Below, one piece after another: positions 17,602 through 26,309 of a stretch of 64,000 bases of DNA (position 1 is the first letter of the stretch; each line of letters begins with the position of its first letter). The notes beneath the pieces were generated by a model. It was given only the letters and a program-made list of their open reading frames with translations, searched no databases and had not been told where the DNA came from. The stretch is taken from NCBI GenBank assembly GCA_029202485.1, contig CP119313.1:124001-188000 (forward strand), written 5' to 3'. The DNA comes from Candidatus Pedobacter colombiensis. Lineage in GTDB: Bacteria > Bacteroidota > Bacteroidia > Sphingobacteriales > Sphingobacteriaceae. A program made the translations under genes and the position numbers.

Positions 17602-18782
17602 GCCGGTTGTTGTTCCGGTGAGCGTAAGTGTTGCCGTTGACTTGTGATAGCGGGAGCAGGAGTTACAGGAGCTGTCGTAAAATTGCTATAATCAAATTGA
17701 TCGATAGCCATGTAATTTTGAGTGCCTTGCAATTCAATTTCAAAAGCATCAATATCGGTGGTGGCCAGTACTCCACTAATGGTTAATCTGTGCCATGCTC
17801 CTCCGGTTGCAATAGGGGTTTGATTAAAAGTCGTTGAGGTAAATGTGCCTGCAGCGACTTGTACGCCATTCTTTTTTCCTATTACTTTAACCTGAGCACC
17901 ATAGGGCAGAACATTACTTCCTCCGTTGGCAGAAGGCCAGATATCTAAAGAAACCAAGCGAAATGTTTCACCATTTGCTGTTTTGATCCCACCTACATTG
18001 CCGGATCTTGTACCATTTCCAGTGTCGCTATATCCGTTGGAAGGAGGGCTTGCAGATCCGTAGCTGGAAACAATTTGACCTACAAAATCACCTGTCAGGG
18101 TAAATTGATGGCCGGCATGAGTGAATGCCTGAGCGTTAGGTGTAATGTTCTCAAAATCATACCCTGAGAAAACGGCGGGAGCAACCTGAATGTCGTTGAG
18201 TGTGATATAACTGTCACCGTTTTTTGAAGAGATTCTCACTTCATCAACATTCCCAAATGCAGGAGGGAGTTTTAATGCGGTAACTGCGCTGGTTTGGGAT
18301 AAGGCTAAATAGCTCGCACCTATATTTCCATTAAATACAAATGATCCTCTGGAAATACCTCCATTAAAACATTCAATGGTATATTGCCTGCCATCCGCAT
18401 ATCCCCAATCGAGGAAGTTTAAGGATTTTAGTGAAAAATTGGTGCCTCCGGTAGATTTAATTGTCCAGCCGTAGTTAGATACTGTGCCATAAGTAATTAT
18501 TGGTGGATAACCAAACCAGTTGCTTTGTGTACCATCATGGTATTCAAGTGGCGCTGCGGTTAACATTGTCCCAGTATTATTAATCGGATAAATTTGTAAG
18601 TCGAGATCATTAATTAGGGTGGATCCGGCATCGCCATCGTTGATGATGTGATCGCCTAGTCCTGAAGTGTTTGAAAAATGTAAAATCGGGGAAGTCGATA
18701 AATTAACTCCCGGAGGATTAACCTTTACGAATGATAAAAAAATAAAGGAAAAAACCAGTAAAAAAAGTAGTTGTTTCTTCAT
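17598..18782 (-). CDS. Adhesin B, N-terminal fragment with signal peptide (frame broken)
   Basis: The 394-residue product has a signal peptide (MKKQLLFLLVFSFIFLSFVKV). Two beta-rich modules of a type seen in secreted Bacteroidota proteins follow, each opening with a YDFENITPNAQAFTHAG-like or equivalent phrase. It ends in TTAPVTPAPAITSQ followed by out-of-frame residues RQHLRSPEQQPA. APAITSQ is the usual linker into an Ig-like domain whose end is found in the other frame directly downstream (STATLTLTG...MNGYLYRC). The stop TGA overlaps the downstream ATG by four bases. The likely history is one gene of roughly 1,800 residues broken by an out-of-frame deletion of most of one Ig-like domain, or an assembly collapse there. 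Confidence 0.8.
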   Translation of the reverse strand: MKKQLLFLLVFSFIFLSFVKVNPPGVNLSTSPILHFSNTSGLGDHIINDGDAGSTLINDLDLQIYPINNTGTMLTAAPLEYHDGTQSNWFGYPPIITYGTVSNYGWTIKSTGGTNFSLKSLNFLDWGYADGRQYTIECFNGGISRGSFVFNGNIGASYLALSQTSAVTALKLPPAFGNVDEVRISSKNGDSYITLNDIQVAPAVFSGYDFENITPNAQAFTHAGHQFTLTGDFVGQIVSSYGSASPPSNGYSDTGNGTRSGNVGGIKTANGETFRLVSLDIWPSANGGSNVLPYGAQVKVIGKKNGVQVAAGTFTSTTFNQTPIATGGAWHRLTISGVLATTDIDAFEIELQGTQNYMAIDQFDYSNFTTAPVTPAPAITSQRQHLRSPEQQPA

Positions 18783-19049
18783 ATAATTCTTATGTGAATT
18801 AAAATTTGGTTTAAGCTGTAAAACTAATTTTTTTCACTAATAAAATAATAAATTATCTTATTTAATAAATACAGGATTATAATTCTATATAAAAAGGCTG
18901 CAAATAGGATCGTATTTAACCGCACATAAAGTTATTTCTTTATGGAGAACCTGGAGCAATATAATATTGATGGAATAGGTAAGGTATTAGGAGTAGGGAA
19001 CCGCCGCCCTCCAAAGTATTAATTTAAATTATTTCGTAAGTTTGCGGCC

Positions 19050-20324
19050 ATGTCAGCAGCAAAAAAGCCACACATTGCCATCATCGGTTTAGGGTACGTT
19101 GGGTTACCTTTAGCCATCGAGTTTGCCAAGCAATATCAAGTACTTGGTTTTGATATCAATGAAACCCGGATAAAAGATCTTTCTGAAAATAAGGATATTA
19201 CCAAAGAAGCAGATTTAACTGCATTGCAGGAAGTGCTTGGTAAGGGACTTACCCTTTCTTCTGATGTCAGCTTATTGAAAGATTGTAATGTTTATATTGT
19301 TACGGTTCCTACACCGATTGATCAGTATAAAGCTCCCGACTTAAAGCCACTTTTAGGGGCTACAGAAATGCTGGCAAAGCACCTGTCTAAAGGCGATATT
19401 GTGATTTACGAATCTACCGTTTATCCAGGCTGTACCGAAGAGGATTGTGTTCCGGTACTGGAAAAATATTCCGGTCTAAAATATAACATAGATTTTTACT
19501 GTGGTTATTCACCGGAAAGGATCAATCCTGGCGATAAGGTAAATACGCTGACAAAAATCATGAAAGTGACTTCGGGTTCTACTCCTGAAGTGGCAGATTG
19601 GATTGATGGACTGTATTCGAGCATCATTACTGCAGGTACCCACAAAGCACCAAGTATAAAAGTTGCAGAAGCATCAAAGGCTATAGAAAATGCGCAGCGC
19701 GATGTGAATATCTCTTTTGTAAATGAGTTAGCATTGATTTTCGATAAAATGGATATTGATACAGCTGATGTAATCGCTGCAGCCGGAACGAAATGGAACT
19801 TTTTAAAATATAAACCCGGATTGGTAGGGGGACATTGCATCGGCGTTGACCCTTATTATCTTGCCTATAAATCAAATGCACTGGGCTATAGTCCACAGGT
19901 TATCTTATCTGGTAGGAGAGTGAACGAAAATATGGGTGTTTTTGTGGCGAGTAAAGTCGTAAAAATGCTGATTGCCAAGGGCTCTTCTGTAAAGGGGGAG
20001 AAGGCGCTTATTTTGGGTTTTGCCTTTAAGGAGAATTGTCCGGATGTCAGGAATACTAAAGTCATAGATATTTATACTGAGCTGCAGCAGTTTGGTATGG
20101 AAGTTCATGTTTATGATCCATGGGCCATTGCTGATGAAGTGCAGGAAGAGTATGGCATTATGCTGGAGCAGAACTTAGATGAAAAAGATTATAAGGCCAT
20201 TATTATCGCGGTTGCGCATAATGAATTCCTGAATCTGGATTATGCTGCATATAAGCAAAATGGAGCGATTATCTTCGATACGAAATCCTTCATTGATCGT
20301 AGGTTTGCCGACGCGAGGCTGTAG
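19050..20324 (+). CDS. Nucleotide-sugar 6-dehydrogenase (UDP-HexNAc dehydrogenase, WbpO/TviB/WbpA class)
   Basis: The 424-residue product has an N-terminal NAD site (GLGYVGLPLAIEFAKQY), the central dehydrogenase block STVYPGCTEE...GYSPERINPGD, and the catalytic Cys263 in GGHCIGVDPYYL. The C-terminal domain has LGFAFKENCPDVRNTK. This family oxidises C6 of UDP-GlcNAc or UDP-GalNAc to the uronic acid in two NAD-dependent steps. With the WbpB/WbpE/WbpD-like genes at 39099-41715 it would supply UDP-GlcNAcA for a 2,3-diacetamido-uronic acid, though the genes are 19 kb apart. A TAAGTTTG box lies at 19037-19044, only six bases before the start, with no clear -33 partner. Confidence 0.9.
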   Translation: MSAAKKPHIAIIGLGYVGLPLAIEFAKQYQVLGFDINETRIKDLSENKDITKEADLTALQEVLGKGLTLSSDVSLLKDCNVYIVTVPTPIDQYKAPDLKPLLGATEMLAKHLSKGDIVIYESTVYPGCTEEDCVPVLEKYSGLKYNIDFYCGYSPERINPGDKVNTLTKIMKVTSGSTPEVADWIDGLYSSIITAGTHKAPSIKVAEASKAIENAQRDVNISFVNELALIFDKMDIDTADVIAAAGTKWNFLKYKPGLVGGHCIGVDPYYLAYKSNALGYSPQVILSGRRVNENMGVFVASKVVKMLIAKGSSVKGEKALILGFAFKENCPDVRNTKVIDIYTELQQFGMEVHVYDPWAIADEVQEEYGIMLEQNLDEKDYKAIIIAVAHNEFLNLDYAAYKQNGAIIFDTKSFIDRRFADARL

Positions 20325-20377
20325 CGGAATTAAATAATTTCGTATGTTTACGGCTACAAATTAAAAGATTTAAATTG

Positions 20378-21514
20378 ATGAAAGTAGCTTTAATAACCGG
20401 TGTTACAGGACAGGATGGTGCGTATTTAGCAGAGTTCTTGCTTAAAAAGGGATATTTTGTACATGGTATAAAAAGAAGAGCTTCATCATTTAATACCGAG
20501 CGGATTGATCATTTGTATCAGGATCAACACGAGCAAGGTGTTAAATTCAAATTGCATTACGGTGATCTAACTGACTCCACCAATTTAATTCGAATTATCC
20601 AGGAAACTCAACCGGATGAAATCTATAACCTTGCGGCTATGAGCCACGTTCATGTGAGCTTTGAAATGCCTGAGTATACTGCCAATGCTGATGGTATTGG
20701 TACTTTAAGGTTATTGGAAGCCATACGGATTTTGGGTATGGAGAAAAAAACAAAGGTTTATCAGGCCTCCACTTCCGAGTTATACGGATTGGTACAGGCG
20801 GTTCCACAAAGTGAAACTACGCCGTTTTACCCACGCTCACCTTATGCGGTGGCCAAAATGTATGGGTATTGGATTACGGTAAACTATAGAGAAGCTTATC
20901 AAATGTATGCCTGCAACGGGATTTTGTTTAACCACGAAAGTCCGCTTAGGGGAGAAACCTTTGTAACGCGTAAAATTACCAGGGCAGCCTGTAAAATTGC
21001 TTTGGGACTGCAAAATTGCTTATATCTAGGGAACCTATCTGCACAAAGGGACTGGGGACATGCTAAGGATTATATTGAAGCAATGTGGTTGATTCTTCAA
21101 CAAGAGCAGCCTGAAGATTATGTGATCGCCACCGGAATAACCACCACTGTTAGAGATTTTGTAAAGATGAGCTTTGCAGAGCTGGGCATAGAGGTTGAGT
21201 TTAGTGGTAAGGATGAGCACGAGCGTGGAGTAATCATTGATGTTGATCAGGATATGGTTGCAAAGCTTGGCCTGAACGATACGAACCTAAAGCCAGGTAC
21301 TGTTGTGGTACAGGTAGACGAGAAATATTTCCGCCCTACCGAGGTGGATCTTTTATTGGGTGATCCAACTAAGGCCAATACCAAATTGGGCTGGAAACCT
21401 AAGTATGATTTGCCAGCATTGGTGCAAGATATGATTCAGTCGGACTTGCATCTGATGAAAAAGGACGAGTACCTGAAACAGGGTGGTTTTAGAACCCTAA
21501 ATTATTTCGAATAG
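20378..21514 (+). CDS. gmd: GDP-mannose 4,6-dehydratase
   Basis: The 378-residue product matches the family along its length: GVTGQDGAYLAEFLLKKGYF, IKRRASSFNTERIDHLY, the active-site STSELYG near residues 131-137, Tyr156 and Lys160 in SPYAVAK, and NHESPLRGETFVTRKITRA. The start is ATG 20378, preceded by a TTG that is less likely. It converts GDP-mannose to GDP-4-keto-6-deoxymannose, the branch point to GDP-L-fucose, GDP-D-rhamnose or GDP-perosamine. No GDP-fucose synthase is seen in the window. One of the DegT-type aminotransferases (such as 43351-44484) could make perosamine instead, but that is only a possibility. Confidence 0.95.
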   Translation: MKVALITGVTGQDGAYLAEFLLKKGYFVHGIKRRASSFNTERIDHLYQDQHEQGVKFKLHYGDLTDSTNLIRIIQETQPDEIYNLAAMSHVHVSFEMPEYTANADGIGTLRLLEAIRILGMEKKTKVYQASTSELYGLVQAVPQSETTPFYPRSPYAVAKMYGYWITVNYREAYQMYACNGILFNHESPLRGETFVTRKITRAACKIALGLQNCLYLGNLSAQRDWGHAKDYIEAMWLILQQEQPEDYVIATGITTTVRDFVKMSFAELGIEVEFSGKDEHERGVIIDVDQDMVAKLGLNDTNLKPGTVVVQVDEKYFRPTEVDLLLGDPTKANTKLGWKPKYDLPALVQDMIQSDLHLMKKDEYLKQGGFRTLNYFE

Positions 21515-21520
21515 CAGGAA

Positions 21521-22345
21521 ATGATCGTTATTATACAATGCAAAGACCGGGTGGGCCTGGTTGCAGATATTTCCAGAATTTTATCGGAAGCCCAGCTTAA
21601 TATTGTTTCTATGCGGGAACATGTAGATAAGGTTGAAGACTGCTTTTTCATGCGTTTGGAAGTGGATGGGCTTGCAGATGAAACTGCTCTTGAGCTAAAG
21701 ATGCAACAGATTTTGCCTGAGGGAGCAATTATCCGGGTTAACCCTGTTCCTGATAAAAAGATTGTAGTGATGGTTACGAAGGAGTATCACTGTCTGGCCG
21801 ATATTCTGGTTCGGAATAATTTCGGTACACTGGGGGCTACAGTGCTTTGTGTAATCGGCAATCATAGCGTTCTTCAAAAGATTTGTGATCGGTTTGATAT
21901 CCCATTCTTCTTGATTCCTTATCATGAGGACAAAGCGGTGTCCGAACGGGATATTGTTCTTAAAATCAAAGCATATAATCCGGATTATGTGGTGCTGGCT
22001 AAGTTTATGCGTATCCTTTCTCCCCAGTTTGTAGCCAACTTCCCTAATAAGGTAATTAATATTCATCATTCTTTTTTACCTGCATTTGCAGGTGCCAGTC
22101 CTTATAAACAAGCATTTGAAAGAGGGGTTAAGCTCATCGGAGCAACTGCCCATTTTGTGACGGATGATTTGGATGAAGGGCCGATTATTGCACAACAGAT
22201 TATTCCTGTAAACCATTCTTTTACAGCTACTGATATGGTAAAATCGGGAAAGGAGATTGAGACATCTGTGCTTGCAAAGGCGCTGCATTTAGTGTTGAAT
22301 GATCGCGTATTTGTCTATAAGAATAAAACTGTCGTATTTGAGTAA
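21521..22345 (+). CDS. purU: Formyltetrahydrofolate deformylase
   Basis: The 274-residue product has an N-terminal ACT domain (about 1-75: QCKDRVGLVADISRILSE) and a formyltransferase-fold domain. The catalytic set is Asn180, His182 and Asp218 (VINIHHSFLPAFAG and DDLDEGPII), spaced as in the GART/PurU family. It hydrolyses 10-formyl-THF to formate and THF, supplying formate to purine synthesis and balancing one-carbon pools. It follows gmd by six bases and is probably cotranscribed with it. A formyltransferase for a sugar amine is unlikely, because the ACT domain is typical of PurU. Confidence 0.93.
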   Translation: MIVIIQCKDRVGLVADISRILSEAQLNIVSMREHVDKVEDCFFMRLEVDGLADETALELKMQQILPEGAIIRVNPVPDKKIVVMVTKEYHCLADILVRNNFGTLGATVLCVIGNHSVLQKICDRFDIPFFLIPYHEDKAVSERDIVLKIKAYNPDYVVLAKFMRILSPQFVANFPNKVINIHHSFLPAFAGASPYKQAFERGVKLIGATAHFVTDDLDEGPIIAQQIIPVNHSFTATDMVKSGKEIETSVLAKALHLVLNDRVFVYKNKTVVFE

Positions 22346-22369
22346 ATACAACAGTTTAAGAAGTTTTTC

Positions 22370-22711
22370 TTAATGGCCCTTTTTCTTCGCTCTTATTCTC
22401 TCAAAAAGATCAATGATTTCATCCTGAAGTTGAATCACCTCCGCTTCTTTTTTTGCAAGTTGTTTTTTTAACTGCCCTACTTTTAAGGTATGTAATACCT
22501 GCGGGTTTGCTTCTTCGCTTGCCATGAGTTCCATTGGGGTTACTTTGAATAGCCGGGCAATTTGATTTAACCTGGAGATATTTAGGTCTGTTGTGCCGGT
22601 TTCGATTTTGGAAAAAGCAGGCACTGAGATTGCTAACTGCTCAGCGGCTTGCCTTTGGCTCCAACCTTTTTGCTTGCGAAGCTTCTTAATGTTTTTACTT
22701 ATTTCGTTCAT
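22370..22711 (-). CDS. Small XRE-family HTH regulator with C-terminal coiled coil
   Basis: The 113-residue product has a lambda-repressor-like helix-turn-helix at residues 1-60 (LRKQKGWSQRQAAEQLAISVPAFSKIETG). A charged helical tail follows (KKQLAKKEAEVIQLQDEIIDLFERI), which probably forms a dimeric coiled coil. It converges with purU and diverges from the outer-membrane protein gene at 22910 across 198 bases. No toxin or phage partner is next to it. Its target is unknown; the divergent gene is the nearest candidate. Confidence 0.85.
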   Translation of the reverse strand: MNEISKNIKKLRKQKGWSQRQAAEQLAISVPAFSKIETGTTDLNISRLNQIARLFKVTPMELMASEEANPQVLHTLKVGQLKKQLAKKEAEVIQLQDEIIDLFERIRAKKKGH

Positions 22712-22845
22712 GTCATTTTCTTTATAAGATATTGAAAAGCCAATTAAGAAACCACATGTTTGGTTAAGTTTTATTTTTTATAAAAAGACAAGGTGTTTCT
22801 AATAGTGTGGCACAGAAAATGAATAAGAATGAATATTGAGATTTA

Positions 22846-22876
22846 ATTGAAATTGCATTTTATTATTTTACATTTG
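22846..22876 (+). promoter_or_regulatory. Bacteroidota-type promoter for the 22910 outer-membrane gene
   Basis: ATTG at 22846-22849 and TACATTTG at 22869-22876 are 19 bases apart. They match the TTG-N19-TAnnTTTG pattern of the primary sigma factor in this phylum. The predicted start of transcription would be near 22883, about 27 bases before the ATG. Confidence 0.5.
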
Positions 22877-22909
22877 ATTAGAAATAAAATAAGCCCAAAA
22901 GAACGATAA

Positions 22910-23605
22910 ATGAAAAAATATCTACTAATTGTGCTCTCTCTTTTACTTTATAATTCAGTGTTTTCACAGTCAAGTGATGACTATAATTACAGTATTGCTG
23001 TTAGGGGCTATAGCCTGATGCAGATGCCTAAGGTTTTAAATCAGGTTGGGGGCGGAAGGTTTATTGGAACTGCTTTTCAAAGTGGTATGCTAAAATTTAA
23101 CGACAAGCAGATTAGCTATAGGCTGAGTGGTAGTTATCTTAAAAAAGATGTGTCGGTGATCAATAATTGCGAGAATTGTGATGTAGCTAATGGGAAAATG
23201 ACTGATTATAGTTTCAAGATTGGGTTTGAGAAGAACCTTAATTTCTCTACAATACAACCATATTTTGGGTTTGATATCGGGTATCGGTATAATAAATTTC
23301 TGGGCACAATGGTTTCCAAGAGTTTAGCGGTTGCGCGAGCGACTTCTATTATGGAACCCAATAGTGTTGAGGCCAGTAAGTCCGGGTTTGTTGCCTCACC
23401 GGTAATTGGCATTAAGATCAATCCAATACCACAAGTCACCCTGTTCGCAGAGGGAAGTCTCGACTTTTTTTATTCTTATGAGCGTCAGGAGACTGTTGCG
23501 GACGATATTAGTAGTACCAGGACTTTTAATAAGTACAATAAGACAGAGTTTTTGTTGACTCCTGTGTCGATTGGAATTCAGGTGAATATAGGGAGTAACA
23601 GATAA
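22910..23605 (+). CDS. Outer-membrane beta-barrel protein of unknown role
   Basis: The 231-residue product has a signal peptide (MKKYLLIVLSLLLYNSVFSQ). Alternating strands follow with aromatic residues (ISYRLSGSYLKK, YFGFDIGYRYNKF, VTLFAEGSLDFFYSYE), ending in VSIGIQVNIG, as in small eight- to ten-strand barrels. A loop carries two close cysteines (NNCENCD). It has its own likely promoter and stands directly upstream of the polysaccharide export operon, but nothing in the sequence ties it to export. Confidence 0.75.
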   Translation: MKKYLLIVLSLLLYNSVFSQSSDDYNYSIAVRGYSLMQMPKVLNQVGGGRFIGTAFQSGMLKFNDKQISYRLSGSYLKKDVSVINNCENCDVANGKMTDYSFKIGFEKNLNFSTIQPYFGFDIGYRYNKFLGTMVSKSLAVARATSIMEPNSVEASKSGFVASPVIGIKINPIPQVTLFAEGSLDFFYSYERQETVADDISSTRTFNKYNKTEFLLTPVSIGIQVNIGSNR

Positions 23606-23624
23606 TGGATTCTTCATGTCATAC

Positions 23625-23657
23625 TTTCATCACAATTCAATTAAATTGATATATTTG
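23625..23657 (+). promoter_or_regulatory. Candidate promoter of the polysaccharide operon
   Basis: TATATTTG at 23650-23657 is a perfect TAnnTTTG box. TTTC at 23625-23628, 21 bases upstream, is a weak -33 element. Transcription would begin near 23664, leaving a leader of about 145 bases before the Wza-like gene. The leader holds a 22-codon open frame (23686-23754) and a repeated TGACCTCTC. Confidence 0.4.
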
Positions 23658-23807
23658 CACCGAACACTAAACCTACATCTGCCCTATGAAAGTTAAGTTG
23701 ACCAATATTTTATGCGATGACCTCTCAATTCTTAAATTATCATGCCGATTCTAAGCTTTTTTAGGGCGAAATTTTAGCACATAAACATTGACCTCTCCAC
23801 ACAATAT

Positions 23808-26282
23808 ATGAATTTTAAAAGAACGATCACAGCAATATTATTTGTATTTGCTGTTTTGATCACACAAATAGCTTTTTCACAAACCAACTATTCCAATGTA
23901 AACGTTGACGAGTTGTCTGATGCTCAGATTTTGCAAATGATTAAAAAGGCAGAGTCGATAGGATATAATGATGCTCAGTTAGAACAAATGGCGAAAGCGC
24001 AGGGGATGAAGCCTGAGGAGGTTGTGAAATTGCGTGCCAGGGTAGAGAAAGTAAGAAAAAGCACTGGTGGAGAATCTGTCAGGGTAGATGACCAACCTAA
24101 AGAAAGACAAGTTGAAGGTGCTAAAAATAACAAAAGAGATAGCTCATTAGTAAAAAGGGTGGATGTATTTGAGGATTTGCGTCCTAAAGTGTTTGGTGCA
24201 GAATTGTTCGCGAACAGCAACATTACTTTTGAACCGAATTTAAGAATGGCAACACCAAAGAGTTATGTGATTGGTCCGGATGATGAATTGTTGATTGATC
24301 TGAGTGGCGATAATGAGGCCAATTATAAGTTAAAGGTTAGTCCTGAGGGTATTATTAATTTGCAGTATGCCGGCCCGGTTTCGGTTGGGGGGCTATCTAT
24401 AGAACAGGCAATTACAAAAATACGCACAAAATTAGCCGGTACTTATCCATCTTTAAAAAGCGGACGTACCAGTTTGGCTGTTAATTTAGGAAACATCAGA
24501 AGCATTAAAATTACATTGGTGGGAGAGGTGGTAAAACCAGGCTCTTATACTTTGTCGTCATTGTCGACTGTTTTCAATGCACTAAATGCATCCGGAGGAC
24601 CGAATACTAATGGGTCATTCCGTAAGATTCAAGTGATCAGGGGTAATAAAGTTGTATCTACCATTGATGTTTATGATTTTCTCTTGAATGGAATTCAGCA
24701 AAATAACATTCGCTTGCAGGATCAGGATGTGATTAATGTTCCGGTTTACCAAAGCCGGGTAGAAATAGTAGGTGAGGTTAAACGTCCGGCCTTGTTTGAG
24801 GTTTTAAGTCGTGAAAGTTTGCAGGATGTGATCCGGTTTGCTGGTGGTTTTACCAATCTGGCTTATACGGCACAGATCAAGGTTTTACGGAATACGAATA
24901 GAGAACGCAAAATCGTTGATGTTGGTGCCGAGCAATTCGCGACTTATGGTCCCTTAAATGGTGATAAATATATTGTAGAAACCATTTTGAATCGCTTTGA
25001 AAATAGGGTAGAGATATCAGGAGCGGTTTTTCGTCCCGGTAAGTTTGAGTTGGATAAGGGCTTAACTTTAAAAGGCTTAATTGCTAAAGCTGATGGATTA
25101 AGAGAAGATGCATTTTTAAATCGTGGCTATATCAATCGTTTAAATCCTGATAATACACTTGCATTAATCTCCTTTGATGTGGCGAAAGTATTGGCTGGAA
25201 AGGATAGTGATGTCGCACTGCAAAGAGAAGATAAGGTAACTATTTCTTCTTTGTTTGATTTAAGAGATGAGTATAAGCTGAGCATTCAGGGAGAAGTGAG
25301 GGAACCGGGTACTTTTGAATATGCGGATAATATGACGCTATCAGATATTATACAAATGGCAGGTGGTTTTAAAGAAGGAGCGACACCAAATCGGATTGAA
25401 ATTTCCAGGAGAGTAAAGAATAGTGATTCTTTATCGAAATCGGCTATTACCGCGGAGTTGTTCACCGTTAATGTAGACCCGAATTTAAAGCTGCAGGGAG
25501 GTGATTTTATCCTTAAACCTTATGATATTGTTACCGTTCGTAATTCGGCTGGTTATTCAGCACAGAAGCAGGTTAAGTTGGAAGGAGAGGTACTTTATCC
25601 AGGTATTTATACGATTAACTCAAAGGATGAGCGGATCTCTGATTTGATTAAAAGAGCGGGTGGGCTAACCCCCTATGCTTATGCGGAAGGGGCTTCATTA
25701 AAAAGACCGGGGGCTGAAAAAGTAAATCCGAATGATAAGAACGCAATTGACAATAAGGAGGAGGAAAATAAGAAGCTTTTAAATTTAAAACGTGCACAGG
25801 AGGCTGGTGTTAAGGATACGATTAAAGCGGATATTGAGCAGAAGTTGATCCAATCTGATCTGGTTGGGATTAGCTTAGAACATATTTTACATAAGCCTTA
25901 TTCAAGATATGATTTGATTGTAGAGGATGGTGATGTGATTCGTGTGCCAAGGCAGTTGCAAACGGTTAAAGTGACCGGAGAAGTTTTAAATCCGAATAGC
26001 ATTGTTTACTTACCTGGTAAAAGCTTTAAGCAGTATGTGAATGGTGCTGGAGGGTTTACTTCAAGTGCTTTGAAAAGAGGTGCATATATTAAATATGCCA
26101 ATGGTTCTGTTGAAGCAGGTAGTAAGTTTTTGTTTTTTAGCAATTATCCTAAGGTGAAACCTGGGGCGGAGATTTTGGTGCCGAAGAGAGCCGAGAGAGA
26201 GCGGATGAGTGCGCAGGCATGGGTTGGATTAGGGACTGCAGTTGCTTCTTTGGGGGCGATTATAGTTAGTTTGTTGAGATAG
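23808..26282 (+). CDS. Wza-like outer-membrane polysaccharide export protein with multiple SLBB domains
   Basis: The 824-residue product has a signal peptide (1-25), a low-complexity charged region, and a Poly_export domain from about residue 147 (YVIGPDDELLIDLSGD). About six SLBB-type modules follow, recognised by repeated GEVxxPG-like phrases near residues 235, 320, 403, 493, 590 and 721 (for example LVGEVVKPGSY, IQGEVREPGTF, LEGEVLYPGIY). A single C-terminal membrane helix follows (VGLGTAVASLGAIIVSLLR). Such proteins form the outer-membrane channel for capsule or exopolysaccharide. It opens the operon and is followed by wzz and wzx-type genes. It is much longer than enteric Wza (about 380 residues), which is normal for this phylum. 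Confidence 0.93.
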   Translation: MNFKRTITAILFVFAVLITQIAFSQTNYSNVNVDELSDAQILQMIKKAESIGYNDAQLEQMAKAQGMKPEEVVKLRARVEKVRKSTGGESVRVDDQPKERQVEGAKNNKRDSSLVKRVDVFEDLRPKVFGAELFANSNITFEPNLRMATPKSYVIGPDDELLIDLSGDNEANYKLKVSPEGIINLQYAGPVSVGGLSIEQAITKIRTKLAGTYPSLKSGRTSLAVNLGNIRSIKITLVGEVVKPGSYTLSSLSTVFNALNASGGPNTNGSFRKIQVIRGNKVVSTIDVYDFLLNGIQQNNIRLQDQDVINVPVYQSRVEIVGEVKRPALFEVLSRESLQDVIRFAGGFTNLAYTAQIKVLRNTNRERKIVDVGAEQFATYGPLNGDKYIVETILNRFENRVEISGAVFRPGKFELDKGLTLKGLIAKADGLREDAFLNRGYINRLNPDNTLALISFDVAKVLAGKDSDVALQREDKVTISSLFDLRDEYKLSIQGEVREPGTFEYADNMTLSDIIQMAGGFKEGATPNRIEISRRVKNSDSLSKSAITAELFTVNVDPNLKLQGGDFILKPYDIVTVRNSAGYSAQKQVKLEGEVLYPGIYTINSKDERISDLIKRAGGLTPYAYAEGASLKRPGAEKVNPNDKNAIDNKEEENKKLLNLKRAQEAGVKDTIKADIEQKLIQSDLVGISLEHILHKPYSRYDLIVEDGDVIRVPRQLQTVKVTGEVLNPNSIVYLPGKSFKQYVNGAGGFTSSALKRGAYIKYANGSVEAGSKFLFFSNYPKVKPGAEILVPKRAERERMSAQAWVGLGTAVASLGAIIVSLLR

Positions 26283-26309
26283 TTTAAGTTGAATCACTTT
26301 TGTACAAAA

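Noticed and set aside
21521..22345. Sugar N-formyltransferase for the polysaccharide
   Set aside because: The N-terminal ACT domain and full-length match are those of PurU; sugar formyltransferases have the catalytic domain first and no ACT domain.
22356..22373. Inverted repeat TTAAGAA-GTTT-TTCTTAA between purU and the XRE gene, considered as a terminator
   Set aside because: The stem is only seven bases and nearly all A/T with no U-tract, and it overlaps the XRE stop codon, so support is too weak.
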